64,000 nucleotides of DNA. Source: Bacillus albus (GTDB lineage: Bacteria; Bacillota; Bacilli; Bacillales; Bacillaceae_G). Where the stretch lies: NCBI RefSeq assembly GCF_001884185.1, contig NZ_MAOE01000131.1:1-64000 (forward strand), read 5' to 3'. The translations under genes were made by a program, and so were the position numbers. Below, one piece after another: positions 37,097 through 45,108 of this stretch; the stretch's first letter is position 1; every line of letters begins with the position of its first letter. A model generated the notes under the pieces. It ran no database searches. It saw only the letters and a program-made list of their open reading frames with translations, and was not told the DNA's origin.

Positions 37097-37580
37097 ATTT
37101 ATTCTTCATTTCTTTTATATACTGCTTTTCCTCTTCTGGTGATAAACGTTTTGTTGCCTTGCCAGTATCTCCACCTTGAAGACTCCATAAAAAGTTGTGC
37201 TCCTCAACAGTTTGAGAAAAATCTCCTTTTTCCCATCTATTTATAATAGAAAATAACTTCATTTTATATTGAAAACCTGTACTATTTTCAATATCTCTTT
37301 TCACATTAGAAATTTCCTTATTTGTCATTTCTACAAATCCCCATTTTTCAGAGGATTTTACCTTTTGGTGTACCATTTTGTGCATAGTAGAAATAATTTC
37401 ACCTTCACTAACTTGTGGGGATTCTTCTGCAACTTTCTTCTCTTTTTCGTTTGCCACTCGCTCGGTTTGAATATTTTTATTTTCTTTTTCCACATATGCA
37501 AGCAATTTTTTTCCGCCAACTATAGACGAGAAAATTACTATAATTGTAATGCATATACTTACGATCCATTTAAAAAGCAT
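37095..37580 (-). CDS. DUF6241-like membrane-anchored protein
   Basis: A 161-aa protein with one N-terminal membrane helix (FKWIVSICITIIVIFSSIV), a charged linker and a helical domain MHKMVHQKVKSSEKWGFVEM near residues 66-85. That block suggests the DUF6241 family, a name given from memory. Its ATG shares a base with the stop of the upstream NTF2-like gene (TAATG), so the two are translationally coupled. The function is unknown. Confidence 0.65.
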   Translation of the reverse strand: MLFKWIVSICITIIVIFSSIVGGKKLLAYVEKENKNIQTERVANEKEKKVAEESPQVSEGEIISTMHKMVHQKVKSSEKWGFVEMTNKEISNVKRDIENSTGFQYKMKLFSIINRWEKGDFSQTVEEHNFLWSLQGGDTGKATKRLSPEEEKQYIKEMKNK

Positions 37581-37981
37581 TATCTCTTCATCGCTTCTCT
37601 AACAAGATGACTATCTACATACTGCTTAAACTTCACGATTTTTCCGTTCTCCAGTTGCCATACATGAACGAAATCTGCTTCAAATGATTTTCCCGTTTCT
37701 TTATAAGCTCCTGAATAAACACCTTCAGCAATAATCACATCTTTTCCGCTTACTTCATGGTACATATTTACACTCGCTTTATAATCATCCCATTCTGATC
37801 CTAATCGGCTAAATACATTTTTCATTATTGCTTCTACACCTATATAAGTTCCCCCGTATGGGAATCCTGCTGCCTCTGTCCATTCTACTTTTTCAGAGAG
37901 GGCTTCCGCTAAATGTTTTGCATTCGAAGAAACAGATCCTTCATATGTACTTCGAATCACTTCTAAATTTGATTTAGGCAT
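37580..37981 (-). CDS. NTF2/SnoaL-like protein
   Basis: A 133-aa single-domain protein of the nuclear transport factor 2-like (SnoaL) fold: YEGSVSSNAKHLAEALSEKV, then WTEAAGFPYGGTYIGVEAI, and a C-terminal strand DFVHVWQLENGKIVKFKQYV. It has no signal peptide. The start ATG follows AAAGGAAGG. Members are often ketosteroid isomerase-like enzymes or binding proteins; no substrate can be named. Confidence 0.8.
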   Translation of the reverse strand: MPKSNLEVIRSTYEGSVSSNAKHLAEALSEKVEWTEAAGFPYGGTYIGVEAIMKNVFSRLGSEWDDYKASVNMYHEVSGKDVIIAEGVYSGAYKETGKSFEADFVHVWQLENGKIVKFKQYVDSHLVREAMKR

Positions 37982-38004
37982 GTTACTTCCTTCCTTTCTA
38001 TTTA

Positions 38005-38051
38005 TTTTTTACACAAGATGTAACCTATATTGTTACATCTTGTGTAAAAAA
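38005..38051. terminator. Perfect 20-bp inverted repeat (terminator of the DoxX gene or operator)
   Basis: TTTTTTACACAAGATGTAAC and its exact reverse complement flank a 7-base loop. It lies 86 bp after the DoxX gene and 24 bp before the NTF2-like gene on the same strand. Confidence 0.65.
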
Positions 38052-38136
38052 ATATTTAAATTGTTTTATTCTTAACCTACACGTTGTAATCATTATAGTT
38101 ACATTAATGATTCAAGTCAACAATTTATAAATAAGT

Positions 38137-38541
38137 TTACTTCGTTTTCATTACTTTCTCTTTTAAGAAACGATCTACATACCCTTCTGCTTTTACAACG
38201 AATAAATACGCACCCATTGATAATAATGCAAGATCTAATTCATATCCTGGATTCTTTCCATCTCCTAATAAACCTGCTGCTCCATTTACCTTTACGATAG
38301 CTCCAGCTAAAATAAGAGCGAATAACAATCCTACATATTTTACGCCTAAACCGATAATTAATAATATACCACCAACTAATTCAACTGTTGCTACGCCGTA
38401 TGCAAGACCACCTGGTAAGCCGATGCTTGTAAACCATCCTGCTACGTTATCGATACCTGATTGAAACTTCGCTAAACCGTGCGCAAAAAATGTCACTCCT
38501 AACACGATACGAATAATTAAATTCCCAATATATTGGTTCAT
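38137..38541 (-). CDS. DoxX-family membrane protein
   Basis: A 134-aa protein with four membrane helices: IIRIVLGVTFFAHGLAKFQS, ATVELVGGILLIIGLGVKYV, LFALILAGAIVKVN and LDLALLSMGAYLFVV. This is the DoxX/CatD family, related to thiosulfate:quinone oxidoreductase subunits and to the catechol/quinone-response protein CatD. No dioxygenase partner (CatE) is adjacent. AAAGGAGAG precedes the ATG. Confidence 0.88.
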   Translation of the reverse strand: MNQYIGNLIIRIVLGVTFFAHGLAKFQSGIDNVAGWFTSIGLPGGLAYGVATVELVGGILLIIGLGVKYVGLLFALILAGAIVKVNGAAGLLGDGKNPGYELDLALLSMGAYLFVVKAEGYVDRFLKEKVMKTK

Positions 38542-38643
38542 TTTGAACTCTCCTTTTTGTTTTGTTATGGTGAACTTTTATTTACAAGTCAAAACAATAC
38601 GGTATTTTATTTCATTCGTCAAATACTTTTTTTAAGAAAACAA

Positions 38644-38674
38644 AAAACATTATCCCTTTTACGGATAATGTTTT
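38644..38674 (-). terminator. Terminator of the mupG-murPQ cluster
   Basis: AAAACATTATCC and GGATAATGTTTT flank a 7-base loop, 28 bp after the mupG stop. Confidence 0.85.
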
Positions 38675-38701
38675 CCTACAGAATAGTGCCAATTCAAGCT
38701 T

Positions 38702-39766
38702 TTACTCTATTACACAAAAAAGTTGAAACATTTTTCCAGCGCCAACATACGGCAATAAAGACAAGTCCTCTTCTACAACCATCCCAACAACATTCACTTT
38801 CTCATCTACAGGCAAATCATGTTTGGCAACTTGCATCTCTCCTGCATATCTACCGTACAATTCATTATCAATTGTAATACTACCTTTCTTTCTTGAAATG
38901 GTATGCATTGGCTGTAACACGACTTTATTTTCTTCTCGTGATTCTACTGAGCGAATGACATCACGAGCTGGATCTAGTCTATTTGTATGCACTTGTTCTA
39001 CCATTTTTAATACTTCACTTTTCTCTATCAATGGCTCATACCGCAGCGGAATAATTCCTCTACTCGCACTCGCTATCTCTTGTACACTTTCTATACTTCC
39101 GCTTATATCCCCAATTAACACCTTATCGACACCACAATCTTGTACAAGTTCTAAGTACGCTTCAAGCGGGCGCATATTGCGGTGCTTTTCTAACGTTGGT
39201 AAACCTTCACATAGCGGACCACGTTTTTCACCATCTCCCGGAATAAATGCCATCGTTTTTATTCCGCACTCATGTAAGTATTCGTTTTGTTTTTGTAAGA
39301 ATGATTTTGCTAGTCCTGTTTCTGGGCGCGGGTAAAAATTATGCCACGCTTCTACATTCTCTGCCTTTATATGTTCTATGATTAACTCTTTCCAAAATGA
39401 ATCTGTAATCGTGCTCGCATTTAAAGCTACTTTCATCTTGTGAGATACGCGTGCGATTTCTTTTGGCGCAATCCCGTAGTCCATTCTTAAGCCTGTAATG
39501 CCCCAGTCCAATAGCTCCTCCACATTTTCATACGTCATCCCTAAATGGTGTAACGATTTTGGAGAAACATCGACCATTAATTCCATTTCATTTTCAAGAG
39601 CTTGTTTCCCAAGTATTTGAATTAGCTCTTTATACGTACCAGGGTTATCTTCAGGAATGTGCAATGATGTAAAAATAGATGAAAAATCGTTTTCCTTCGC
39701 TACTTTTAGCCACTCTTCTTGCTTCTTTACTCGTTCTTTTGCAAGGTAAATTGAAACTCCAATCAT
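38702..39766 (-). CDS. mupG: 6-phospho-N-acetylmuramidase MupG (DUF871)
   Basis: A 354-aa protein with a TIM-barrel N-terminal domain (GVSIYLAKERVKKQEEWLKV at the start, HNFYPRPETGLAKSFL near 140, LCEGLPTLEKHRNMRP near 188) and a small C-terminal beta domain. In S. aureus MupG hydrolyses MurNAc-6-phosphate-GlcNAc inside the cell. Here it is third in an operon with murQ and murP, the same gene set, which supports the name. The start ATG follows AAAGGGAG. A second DUF871 protein is encoded at the right edge of the window. Confidence 0.85.
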   Translation of the reverse strand: MIGVSIYLAKERVKKQEEWLKVAKENDFSSIFTSLHIPEDNPGTYKELIQILGKQALENEMELMVDVSPKSLHHLGMTYENVEELLDWGITGLRMDYGIAPKEIARVSHKMKVALNASTITDSFWKELIIEHIKAENVEAWHNFYPRPETGLAKSFLQKQNEYLHECGIKTMAFIPGDGEKRGPLCEGLPTLEKHRNMRPLEAYLELVQDCGVDKVLIGDISGSIESVQEIASASRGIIPLRYEPLIEKSEVLKMVEQVHTNRLDPARDVIRSVESREENKVVLQPMHTISRKKGSITIDNELYGRYAGEMQVAKHDLPVDEKVNVVGMVVEEDLSLLPYVGAGKMFQLFCVIE

Positions 39767-39788
39767 ATGAATCTCCCTTTCTATGAAT

Positions 39789-39817
39789 AGAAAAAGAGAA
39801 AGGAATCCCTTTCTCTA
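39789..39817 (-). terminator. Intra-operon terminator-like hairpin between murP and mupG
   Basis: On the minus strand AGAGAAAGG and CCTTTCTCT pair and are followed by TTTTTC. It overlaps the murP stop and may reduce mupG expression relative to murP. Confidence 0.6.
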
Positions 39818-41179
39818 TATGTTTTCTGCCATTTCTTCTTTAAATCCGAAGAAGTACGTAAAGATAAATCCAAAAGTATATGCCACTACTAATCCAAGGA
39901 AATATAGTAAATATTTATTATCAGCAATTAACGGAATTAATGATAATCCTGATACACCGATTCCAAGCGCGGCTGTTTTCATAACCGCTTGGAATGCACC
40001 GCCAACTGCTGCTCCTAAACAAGCTGTAAGAAACGGTTTCCCAAGTGGTAATGTAACCCCGTATAATAACGGTTCGCCAATTCCTAAAAAGCCAACTGGT
40101 AATGCACCTTTAATTACGTTACGAAGTCGTTTGTTTTTTGTTTTCACATAGATGGCAATCGCTGCTCCTACTTGCCCAGCTCCAGCCATTGCGAGTACTG
40201 GTAATAAAGGCGTTACGTGCGTTTGATTAATAAATTCCATATGAATTGGTGTTAAACCATGATGCAAACCGACCATAACGAGTGGTAAAAATGTTCCCGC
40301 AAGTACTGCTCCAGCAAACGCTCCACCAATACTTAAAATACCATTAATGCCGCTTGTAATTCCTTCAGATAAGAAACCTGCTACCGGCTGAATCGCTAAC
40401 ATCGTTACGATACTCACCACTAACACAGTAATAAGCGGCGTTATAATAATATCAACTGCATTTGGCACTGCTTTTCGAACTTGTCTTTCCACTACAACCA
40501 TAAGCCATGCTGCAAAAATAACGGCAAACAATCCGCCCCGTCCAGGTACGAGCGCTTCACCGAATAATTTTACGTTCGCCATCGCCGGGTTAAAAATTAA
40601 AATACCAGCAATTGCCCCAAGAACTGGTGTCCCGCCAAATTCTTTCGCTGTATTCCAACCGACTAAAATTCCTAAAAATGTAAAGATACCCCCACCAATA
40701 AGTAATAGCATTTGTAGCCACGTTGCATTCGGATCAGCACCTGCGTTTTTCGCAAAGTTAGCGACCCCGTTTATAATACCTGACGCAACAAGACCAGGAA
40801 TTAACGGAATGAAAATACTTCCTATTTTTCTTAAAAAGTTTTTCACTGGTGTATTATTTTTCTTCTTAATCTCTGACTTCATCTCTTGCCCAAGGTCTTC
40901 AAGGTGATGATCTGCCACCTCACCAATTCGCAGTCCTGTTAAACCTTCCATTTCAGCTGCTACTTTATTTACTGTCCCAGGCCCAACAACTACTTGAAGC
41001 GTCTCATCTTCAATAACGCCCATAACCCCTTCAACCTTTTTCAAAAGTTCCATATTCACTTTACTTTCATCATGAAGTGTTAATCGCAGTCTCGTCATAC
41101 AATGAGCAATGCCGCGAATATTTTTTATTCCCCCAAGTTGCTCTGAAATTTCTTTGGCCATTTTCTCTTCTTTCTTCAT
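39815..41179 (-). CDS. murP: PTS N-acetylmuramic acid transporter subunit IIBC
   Basis: A 454-aa membrane protein that imports MurNAc (or MurNAc-GlcNAc) and phosphorylates it. The EIIB domain (1-90) carries the phospho-Cys in HCMTRLRL near residue 27; the EIIC domain spans about 105-445 with ten or so helices and the substrate motif GFLGIGEPLLYGV. There is no EIIA, so a shared glucose-type EIIA must supply phosphate. The start has GGAGGGGGA upstream. Position between murQ and mupG supports the substrate. Confidence 0.88.
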   Translation of the reverse strand: MKKEEKMAKEISEQLGGIKNIRGIAHCMTRLRLTLHDESKVNMELLKKVEGVMGVIEDETLQVVVGPGTVNKVAAEMEGLTGLRIGEVADHHLEDLGQEMKSEIKKKNNTPVKNFLRKIGSIFIPLIPGLVASGIINGVANFAKNAGADPNATWLQMLLLIGGGIFTFLGILVGWNTAKEFGGTPVLGAIAGILIFNPAMANVKLFGEALVPGRGGLFAVIFAAWLMVVVERQVRKAVPNAVDIIITPLITVLVVSIVTMLAIQPVAGFLSEGITSGINGILSIGGAFAGAVLAGTFLPLVMVGLHHGLTPIHMEFINQTHVTPLLPVLAMAGAGQVGAAIAIYVKTKNKRLRNVIKGALPVGFLGIGEPLLYGVTLPLGKPFLTACLGAAVGGAFQAVMKTAALGIGVSGLSLIPLIADNKYLLYFLGLVVAYTFGFIFTYFFGFKEEMAENI

Positions 41180-41203
41180 AATAGAATCCCCCTCCCTATT
41201 ATC

Positions 41204-42088
41204 TTATAGTGCCTTCTTCACAAACCCTTTCGCTTCTTTTAATTTCTGCAGTGCTTCCCCTTGCTCACACTGTAATAACACCATAACAATCGCAGCTTTC
41301 ACATTACGTTCTGCCTTTTCATAATACTCTGCCGCTACTTCATAACTAACACCTGTTGCTTCCATAATGATTCGTTTTGATCGTTCTACTAATTTTTCAT
41401 TTGTAGATTGCACATCTACCATTAAGTTTTTATATACTTTCCCAACACCAATCATAGATGCTGTCGAAATCATATTCAGTACTAATTTCTGCGCTGTACC
41501 AGCTTTCAAACGTGTTGAGCCTGTTAAAATCTCTGCGCCTGTTTCTACTTCCACATTTAGTTGTGCATATTTACTTATTTCAGCATTTTTATTACAGGAG
41601 ATACTAGCTGTACTCGCTCCTACGCTATTTGCGTACTTCAAGCCGCCAATTACGTAAGGAGTTCGGCCACTTGCTGCAATTCCAATCAATGTATCTTTCT
41701 CGTTTAATCCAATACTTTTTAAATCTTCTTCTGCCAATTCTTCACGGTCTTCGGCACCTTCTACCGCTTTAGTAAACGCTTTCAATCCACCTGCTATAAA
41801 TCCTTGCACCATTGTATCATCTGTACCAAATGTCGGTGGGCATTCAACCGCATCTAAAATACCTAAACGGCCACTCGTACCAGCCCCAATATAAATTAAA
41901 CGGCCCTCTTCTTCAAAGGATTTAATAACAATCTGTACAACCTTTTCAATTTCTTCTATTTCATTTTCAACCGCTAACGCAACAGTTCGATCTTCTTCAT
42001 TCATACTTTGCAACACTTCTTTTATGCTCATCTCATCTAAATTCATCGTCTTATCATTACGATGTTCTGTCGATAAATTTTCTAACAT
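41204..42088 (-). CDS. murQ: N-acetylmuramic acid 6-phosphate etherase
   Basis: A 294-aa cytosolic SIS-domain enzyme removing D-lactate from MurNAc-6-phosphate to give GlcNAc-6-phosphate. ENLSTEHRND opens the protein, GAGTSGRLGILDAVECPPTF near 68-87 and AASGRTPYVIGGL near 159 are SIS sugar-phosphate loops, and LKAGTAQKLVLNMIST near 217 is a family block. AGGTGG precedes the ATG. It is the first gene of the murQ-murP-mupG unit; two palindromes and a promoter upstream suggest control by MurR. Confidence 0.93.
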   Translation of the reverse strand: MLENLSTEHRNDKTMNLDEMSIKEVLQSMNEEDRTVALAVENEIEEIEKVVQIVIKSFEEEGRLIYIGAGTSGRLGILDAVECPPTFGTDDTMVQGFIAGGLKAFTKAVEGAEDREELAEEDLKSIGLNEKDTLIGIAASGRTPYVIGGLKYANSVGASTASISCNKNAEISKYAQLNVEVETGAEILTGSTRLKAGTAQKLVLNMISTASMIGVGKVYKNLMVDVQSTNEKLVERSKRIIMEATGVSYEVAAEYYEKAERNVKAAIVMVLLQCEQGEALQKLKEAKGFVKKAL

Positions 42089-42102
42089 ATTACCACCTAC
42101 TT

Positions 42103-42117
42103 TGAAATTTTATTTCA
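42103..42117. promoter_or_regulatory. Candidate MurR operator 1
   Basis: TGAAATTTTATTTCA (arms TGAAAT/ATTTCA) lies at the expected transcription start of murQ. Confidence 0.5.
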
Positions 42118-42124
42118 TACTTTC

Positions 42125-42152
42125 ATTATAACTTCAAGAAATTTAAAATCAA
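42125..42152 (-). promoter_or_regulatory. Sigma-A-type promoter of murQ-murP-mupG
   Basis: On the minus strand TTGATT, 16 bp, TATAAT, flanked on both sides by the TGAAAT palindromes. Confidence 0.6.
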
Positions 42153-42170
42153 TATTACTTTATTATTTTA

Positions 42171-42184
42171 TGAAATTTAATTTC
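42171..42184. promoter_or_regulatory. Candidate MurR operator 2
   Basis: GAAATTTAATTTC, the same palindrome type as operator 1, about 68 bp away and upstream of the -35 box. Confidence 0.45.
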
Positions 42185-42202
42185 TTTTCATGACGAATTT
42201 AT

Positions 42203-42348
42203 CCCACTTTAACTGGCAGTAAGACCCCCACCTCAAATTCAGCGAAAGCAAAAAAGATAGGTGGGGGATCAACTGCCTGTAAAAGTCCGATTGGTTCAAC
42301 TAATAATAATTGGGGGATGAACAAAACCCCCAATTATTAAAGTTTCAC
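42203..42348 (+). repeat. bcr1-like repeat, copy B (146 bp)
   Basis: It begins CCCACTTTAACTGG and ends AAAGTTTCAC, flanked on both sides by TTTAT (42198-42202 and 42349-42353). It contains CCCCCACCT/AGGTGGGGG and an AATAATTGGGGG stem. It is inserted between murR and the murQ control region and resembles copy A over its whole length. Confidence 0.75.
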
Positions 42349-42388
42349 TTTATGTCGATACGAAAAAAAGATGGGTTTCCCCACCTTC

Positions 42389-43252
42389 TCATTTCAGCTT
42401 CCGTAATCGCAAAGCTTCTTCTCTTGTTTCCATAAATTGATCCAGCACTTTATTACCAATGCGATTAAAAGTAATCACATATAGAGCATCTATCATATTG
42501 AGTTGCGTCATTCTTGAAGCAATACTTGCAATACGATGATCTTGTTCTACATCTGGCATACAAAGACGAATATCCGCTTCTTTATATAACGGTGATGATT
42601 GATCAAGCTTTGTAATCGCAATAACTGTTGCACCTTGTCTCTTCGCATATTGCGCCATTTCAAGTACATCTTTCGTACGACCAGATGTTGAAATCGCCAC
42701 AAATATATCGCCTTCTTTTAAATTCGTCACAAGCGGCAACATCATATGAAAATCAGATAGCATCATCGCTGTAAATCCGAGCCTTGTAAATTTATAAGCT
42801 CCGTCCATCGCCGGAGTAGCTGATCCGCCTACTCCGTAAAAGATAATTTTACCCGCATTTACAATAAGATCCGCTGCCTTCTCAAGTTCCTTCTTATCTA
42901 TAGCTGTAACGCTTGCCTCAATTGCAGCTTTATTCACATACGTAACTTTATTAAACAAGTCGTACGGTCCATCTTCCGTATTCATCACTGAAAAATCATT
43001 AATATTATAATCAGCAATCGTTAATTCACGAACGAGCGCAATTTTAAATGCTTTAAAACTTCCGATTCCAATCGATTTACAAAAGCGAACAACACTTGCT
43101 TCACTTGCGCCTGCATTCGTTGACACTTCTTTCGTCGTTAAGTTCGGAACAATCTCTGCATTCTCCATTATGTACATGGCAACCTTCTTTTCAGCTGGTG
43201 AAAATTGATCCATATTACTTTCAATTTTAAATAGTAACGTCGAAGCTTTCAC
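42389..43252 (-). CDS. murR: RpiR-family regulator of MurNAc recycling, MurR-like
   Basis: A 287-aa RpiR regulator starting at GTG 43252 with GGAGG seven bases upstream. The HTH (residues 1-75) reads LTTKEVSTNAGASEASVVRF and the SIS ligand domain follows with GVGGSATPAMDGAYKFTRLG near 130 and AISTSGRTKDVLEMA near 178. In other bacteria MurR responds to MurNAc-6-phosphate and represses the mur operon. Adjacency and orientation support that role here. Confidence 0.85.
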   Translation of the reverse strand: MKASTLLFKIESNMDQFSPAEKKVAMYIMENAEIVPNLTTKEVSTNAGASEASVVRFCKSIGIGSFKAFKIALVRELTIADYNINDFSVMNTEDGPYDLFNKVTYVNKAAIEASVTAIDKKELEKAADLIVNAGKIIFYGVGGSATPAMDGAYKFTRLGFTAMMLSDFHMMLPLVTNLKEGDIFVAISTSGRTKDVLEMAQYAKRQGATVIAITKLDQSSPLYKEADIRLCMPDVEQDHRIASIASRMTQLNMIDALYVITFNRIGNKVLDQFMETREEALRLRKLK

Positions 43253-43269
43253 TATTTAACCTCCACTTC

Positions 43270-43599
43270 TTACGGTTGCGTATATTCTCTACTATCATTT
43301 GTATCATATAGATAAAAACCATCATCGACAGGAGGCTGGTGAACAATTACAGTTCGATCCCCTTTTTTATATGAAGTTATTTCACCTTCAGATCGCTGTT
43401 TTTCCCATCCATGTATCCAAATTGCAAAGTCAGGTACAAAAGCAGTGTACTTATAGTCTTTCGGGTTTTCGTCTTCTACATAGGAAGAAAAAATAGAAAC
43501 TGGAAAATCTTTCACTTTTGATTCTTTCCATGCAGTAAATGGTATACATAGTGCAATAAGTATGATTACACCGATAACCTTCCCCTTCGTAATCCTCAC
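43270..43599 (-). CDS. Small membrane-anchored or secreted protein of unknown function
   Basis: A 109-aa ORF with GTG 43599, seven bases after GGAGAG. One hydrophobic segment (VIGVIILIALCIPFTAW) acts as anchor or signal, followed by a Tyr/Asp-rich domain (AFVPDFAIWIHGWEKQ; VIVHQPPVDDGFYLYDTNDS). It ends 17 bp before murR on the same strand, so it may be cotranscribed. I do not recognise the family. Confidence 0.6.
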   Translation of the reverse strand: MRITKGKVIGVIILIALCIPFTAWKESKVKDFPVSIFSSYVEDENPKDYKYTAFVPDFAIWIHGWEKQRSEGEITSYKKGDRTVIVHQPPVDDGFYLYDTNDSREYTQP

Positions 43600-43686
43600 A
43601 CATTTTCTCTCCTCGACTTATCATATACGTAGATTTTACCATAATTACAACCTATTCACGCTATATGACCATTGCTTTTTTCCAAT

Positions 43687-43716
43687 AAAAAAAAGCTTAC
43701 CTACATGAGATAAGCC
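43687..43716 (-). terminator. Terminator of the GerN-type gene
   Basis: On the minus strand GCTTATCT and AGGTAAGC pair, followed by eight T. Confidence 0.65.
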
Positions 43717-43724
43717 CTTCCTCT

Positions 43725-44852
43725 CTATACAAAATACTTCTTCAAAAGCGGCGGCGTAATAATCGTCGTTAATATAACAACAATAACAATCGCTGTGAAA
43801 TTTTCTTTCGCTAATAAATTTGCCGTAAGTCCATTCGCAGCGATGATAAGTGCTACTTCACCACGCGATACCATCCCTGCTCCGATACTAATAGAAGATT
43901 GAAGGTTGAACCCTGTTAGTCTTGCTCCTAAACCTGATCCGATTAACTTTGTAAAAATCGCAATAAGCGTCATAATGATAATGAACCAAAGCTGGCTTCC
44001 GATACCTTGAAATGTAATTTCCATTCCGATACTTACGAAGAACACTGGCACAAATATCGCATATGCAATCGGTTCAATTTTATGTTCTACTTCGTGCTTA
44101 TACTCTGTTTGAGAAATGGCAATTCCAGCTGCAAATGCTCCGATAATACCTGCAATCCCCATCATTTCACTGTAATACGAAAAAGAGAAACAAATAATAA
44201 GAGCTGCACTAATCAATGCCTCAGTTACACGAAGTGGCACAAGCATTTTCATAATCCACGGAACAACTTTCCATGCGATAAAAACTATGCTGACGAAGAA
44301 AATAATTTTCTTTACGATAACAAGTGTTATATTCACATCTTGCGTTCCTAAAAAACTCATAACAAACGCTAATAAAATAACGACGATAACATCATCAAAT
44401 ACGGCAGCACCTAAAATCGTTGTACTTTCTCTCGTATTCATTTTCCCTAAATCCCTTAGCGTTTGTACCGTAATACTAACTGATGTTGCGCAAAGTAATA
44501 AACCTAAGAAAATTGCATGAGATTGTATTAATCCAAACAACAATCCTGTTACATAACCACCGATGAAAGGAAAAATAATTCCACCAGCCGCTACTGCAAA
44601 TGACGATTTCAAATTCCGATTTAACTCTTCTAAATCCGTTTCAAGTCCTGCCATAAACATAAGTAGCAAAACACCAATCTCACTCAGTTCATCGATTAAT
44701 TCAGAGCTATTAATAATACCGAGTACAGCCGGACCGATAATAATACCGACAATTAATTTACCAAGTACAGAAGGCTGGCCGAGTCTCACGCTAATATCGC
44801 CAGCTAATTTCGTACAAAGTAAAATGACAACAAGTTCAAAATAAAATAACAT
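43725..44852 (-). CDS. Na+/H+ antiporter, GerN/GerT type (CPA2)
   Basis: A 375-aa membrane protein with about 12 helices starting at ATG 44852 (AGGAG upstream); the frame continues upstream without a ribosome site. GRLGQPSVLGKLIVGIIIGP-like RLGQPSVLGKLIVGI, LLMFMAGLETDLEEL and the ion-binding AAVFDDVIVVILLAF (two Asp) define the CPA2/NapA group. From memory it resembles B. cereus GerN/GerT, spore germination antiporters moving Na+ and K+ against protons. I cannot decide between the two. Confidence 0.82.
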   Translation of the reverse strand: MLFYFELVVILLCTKLAGDISVRLGQPSVLGKLIVGIIIGPAVLGIINSSELIDELSEIGVLLLMFMAGLETDLEELNRNLKSSFAVAAGGIIFPFIGGYVTGLLFGLIQSHAIFLGLLLCATSVSITVQTLRDLGKMNTRESTTILGAAVFDDVIVVILLAFVMSFLGTQDVNITLVIVKKIIFFVSIVFIAWKVVPWIMKMLVPLRVTEALISAALIICFSFSYYSEMMGIAGIIGAFAAGIAISQTEYKHEVEHKIEPIAYAIFVPVFFVSIGMEITFQGIGSQLWFIIIMTLIAIFTKLIGSGLGARLTGFNLQSSISIGAGMVSRGEVALIIAANGLTANLLAKENFTAIVIVVILTTIITPPLLKKYFV

Positions 44853-45108
44853 AGCATCTGCTCCTACTTTAACTTTAATGAGTGGGTTATTAACCCTCGT
44901 CCATTCCTGCCAGTAGTTTCCCCTATTCATCCGCATATTATTTGTCATATTTTTATTTGACAAAATATTCTGAATTATATTAAGATTAATCCAGCAATTT
45001 TAAAAAACTACATACCATAACTGTACCTCCATTTACTTACATACTCTTTTCTAGTGGGCTCCTACTATATTCGCAGTTATGGAAATGAAAACGGGGGGAG
45101 AGTCCAAA

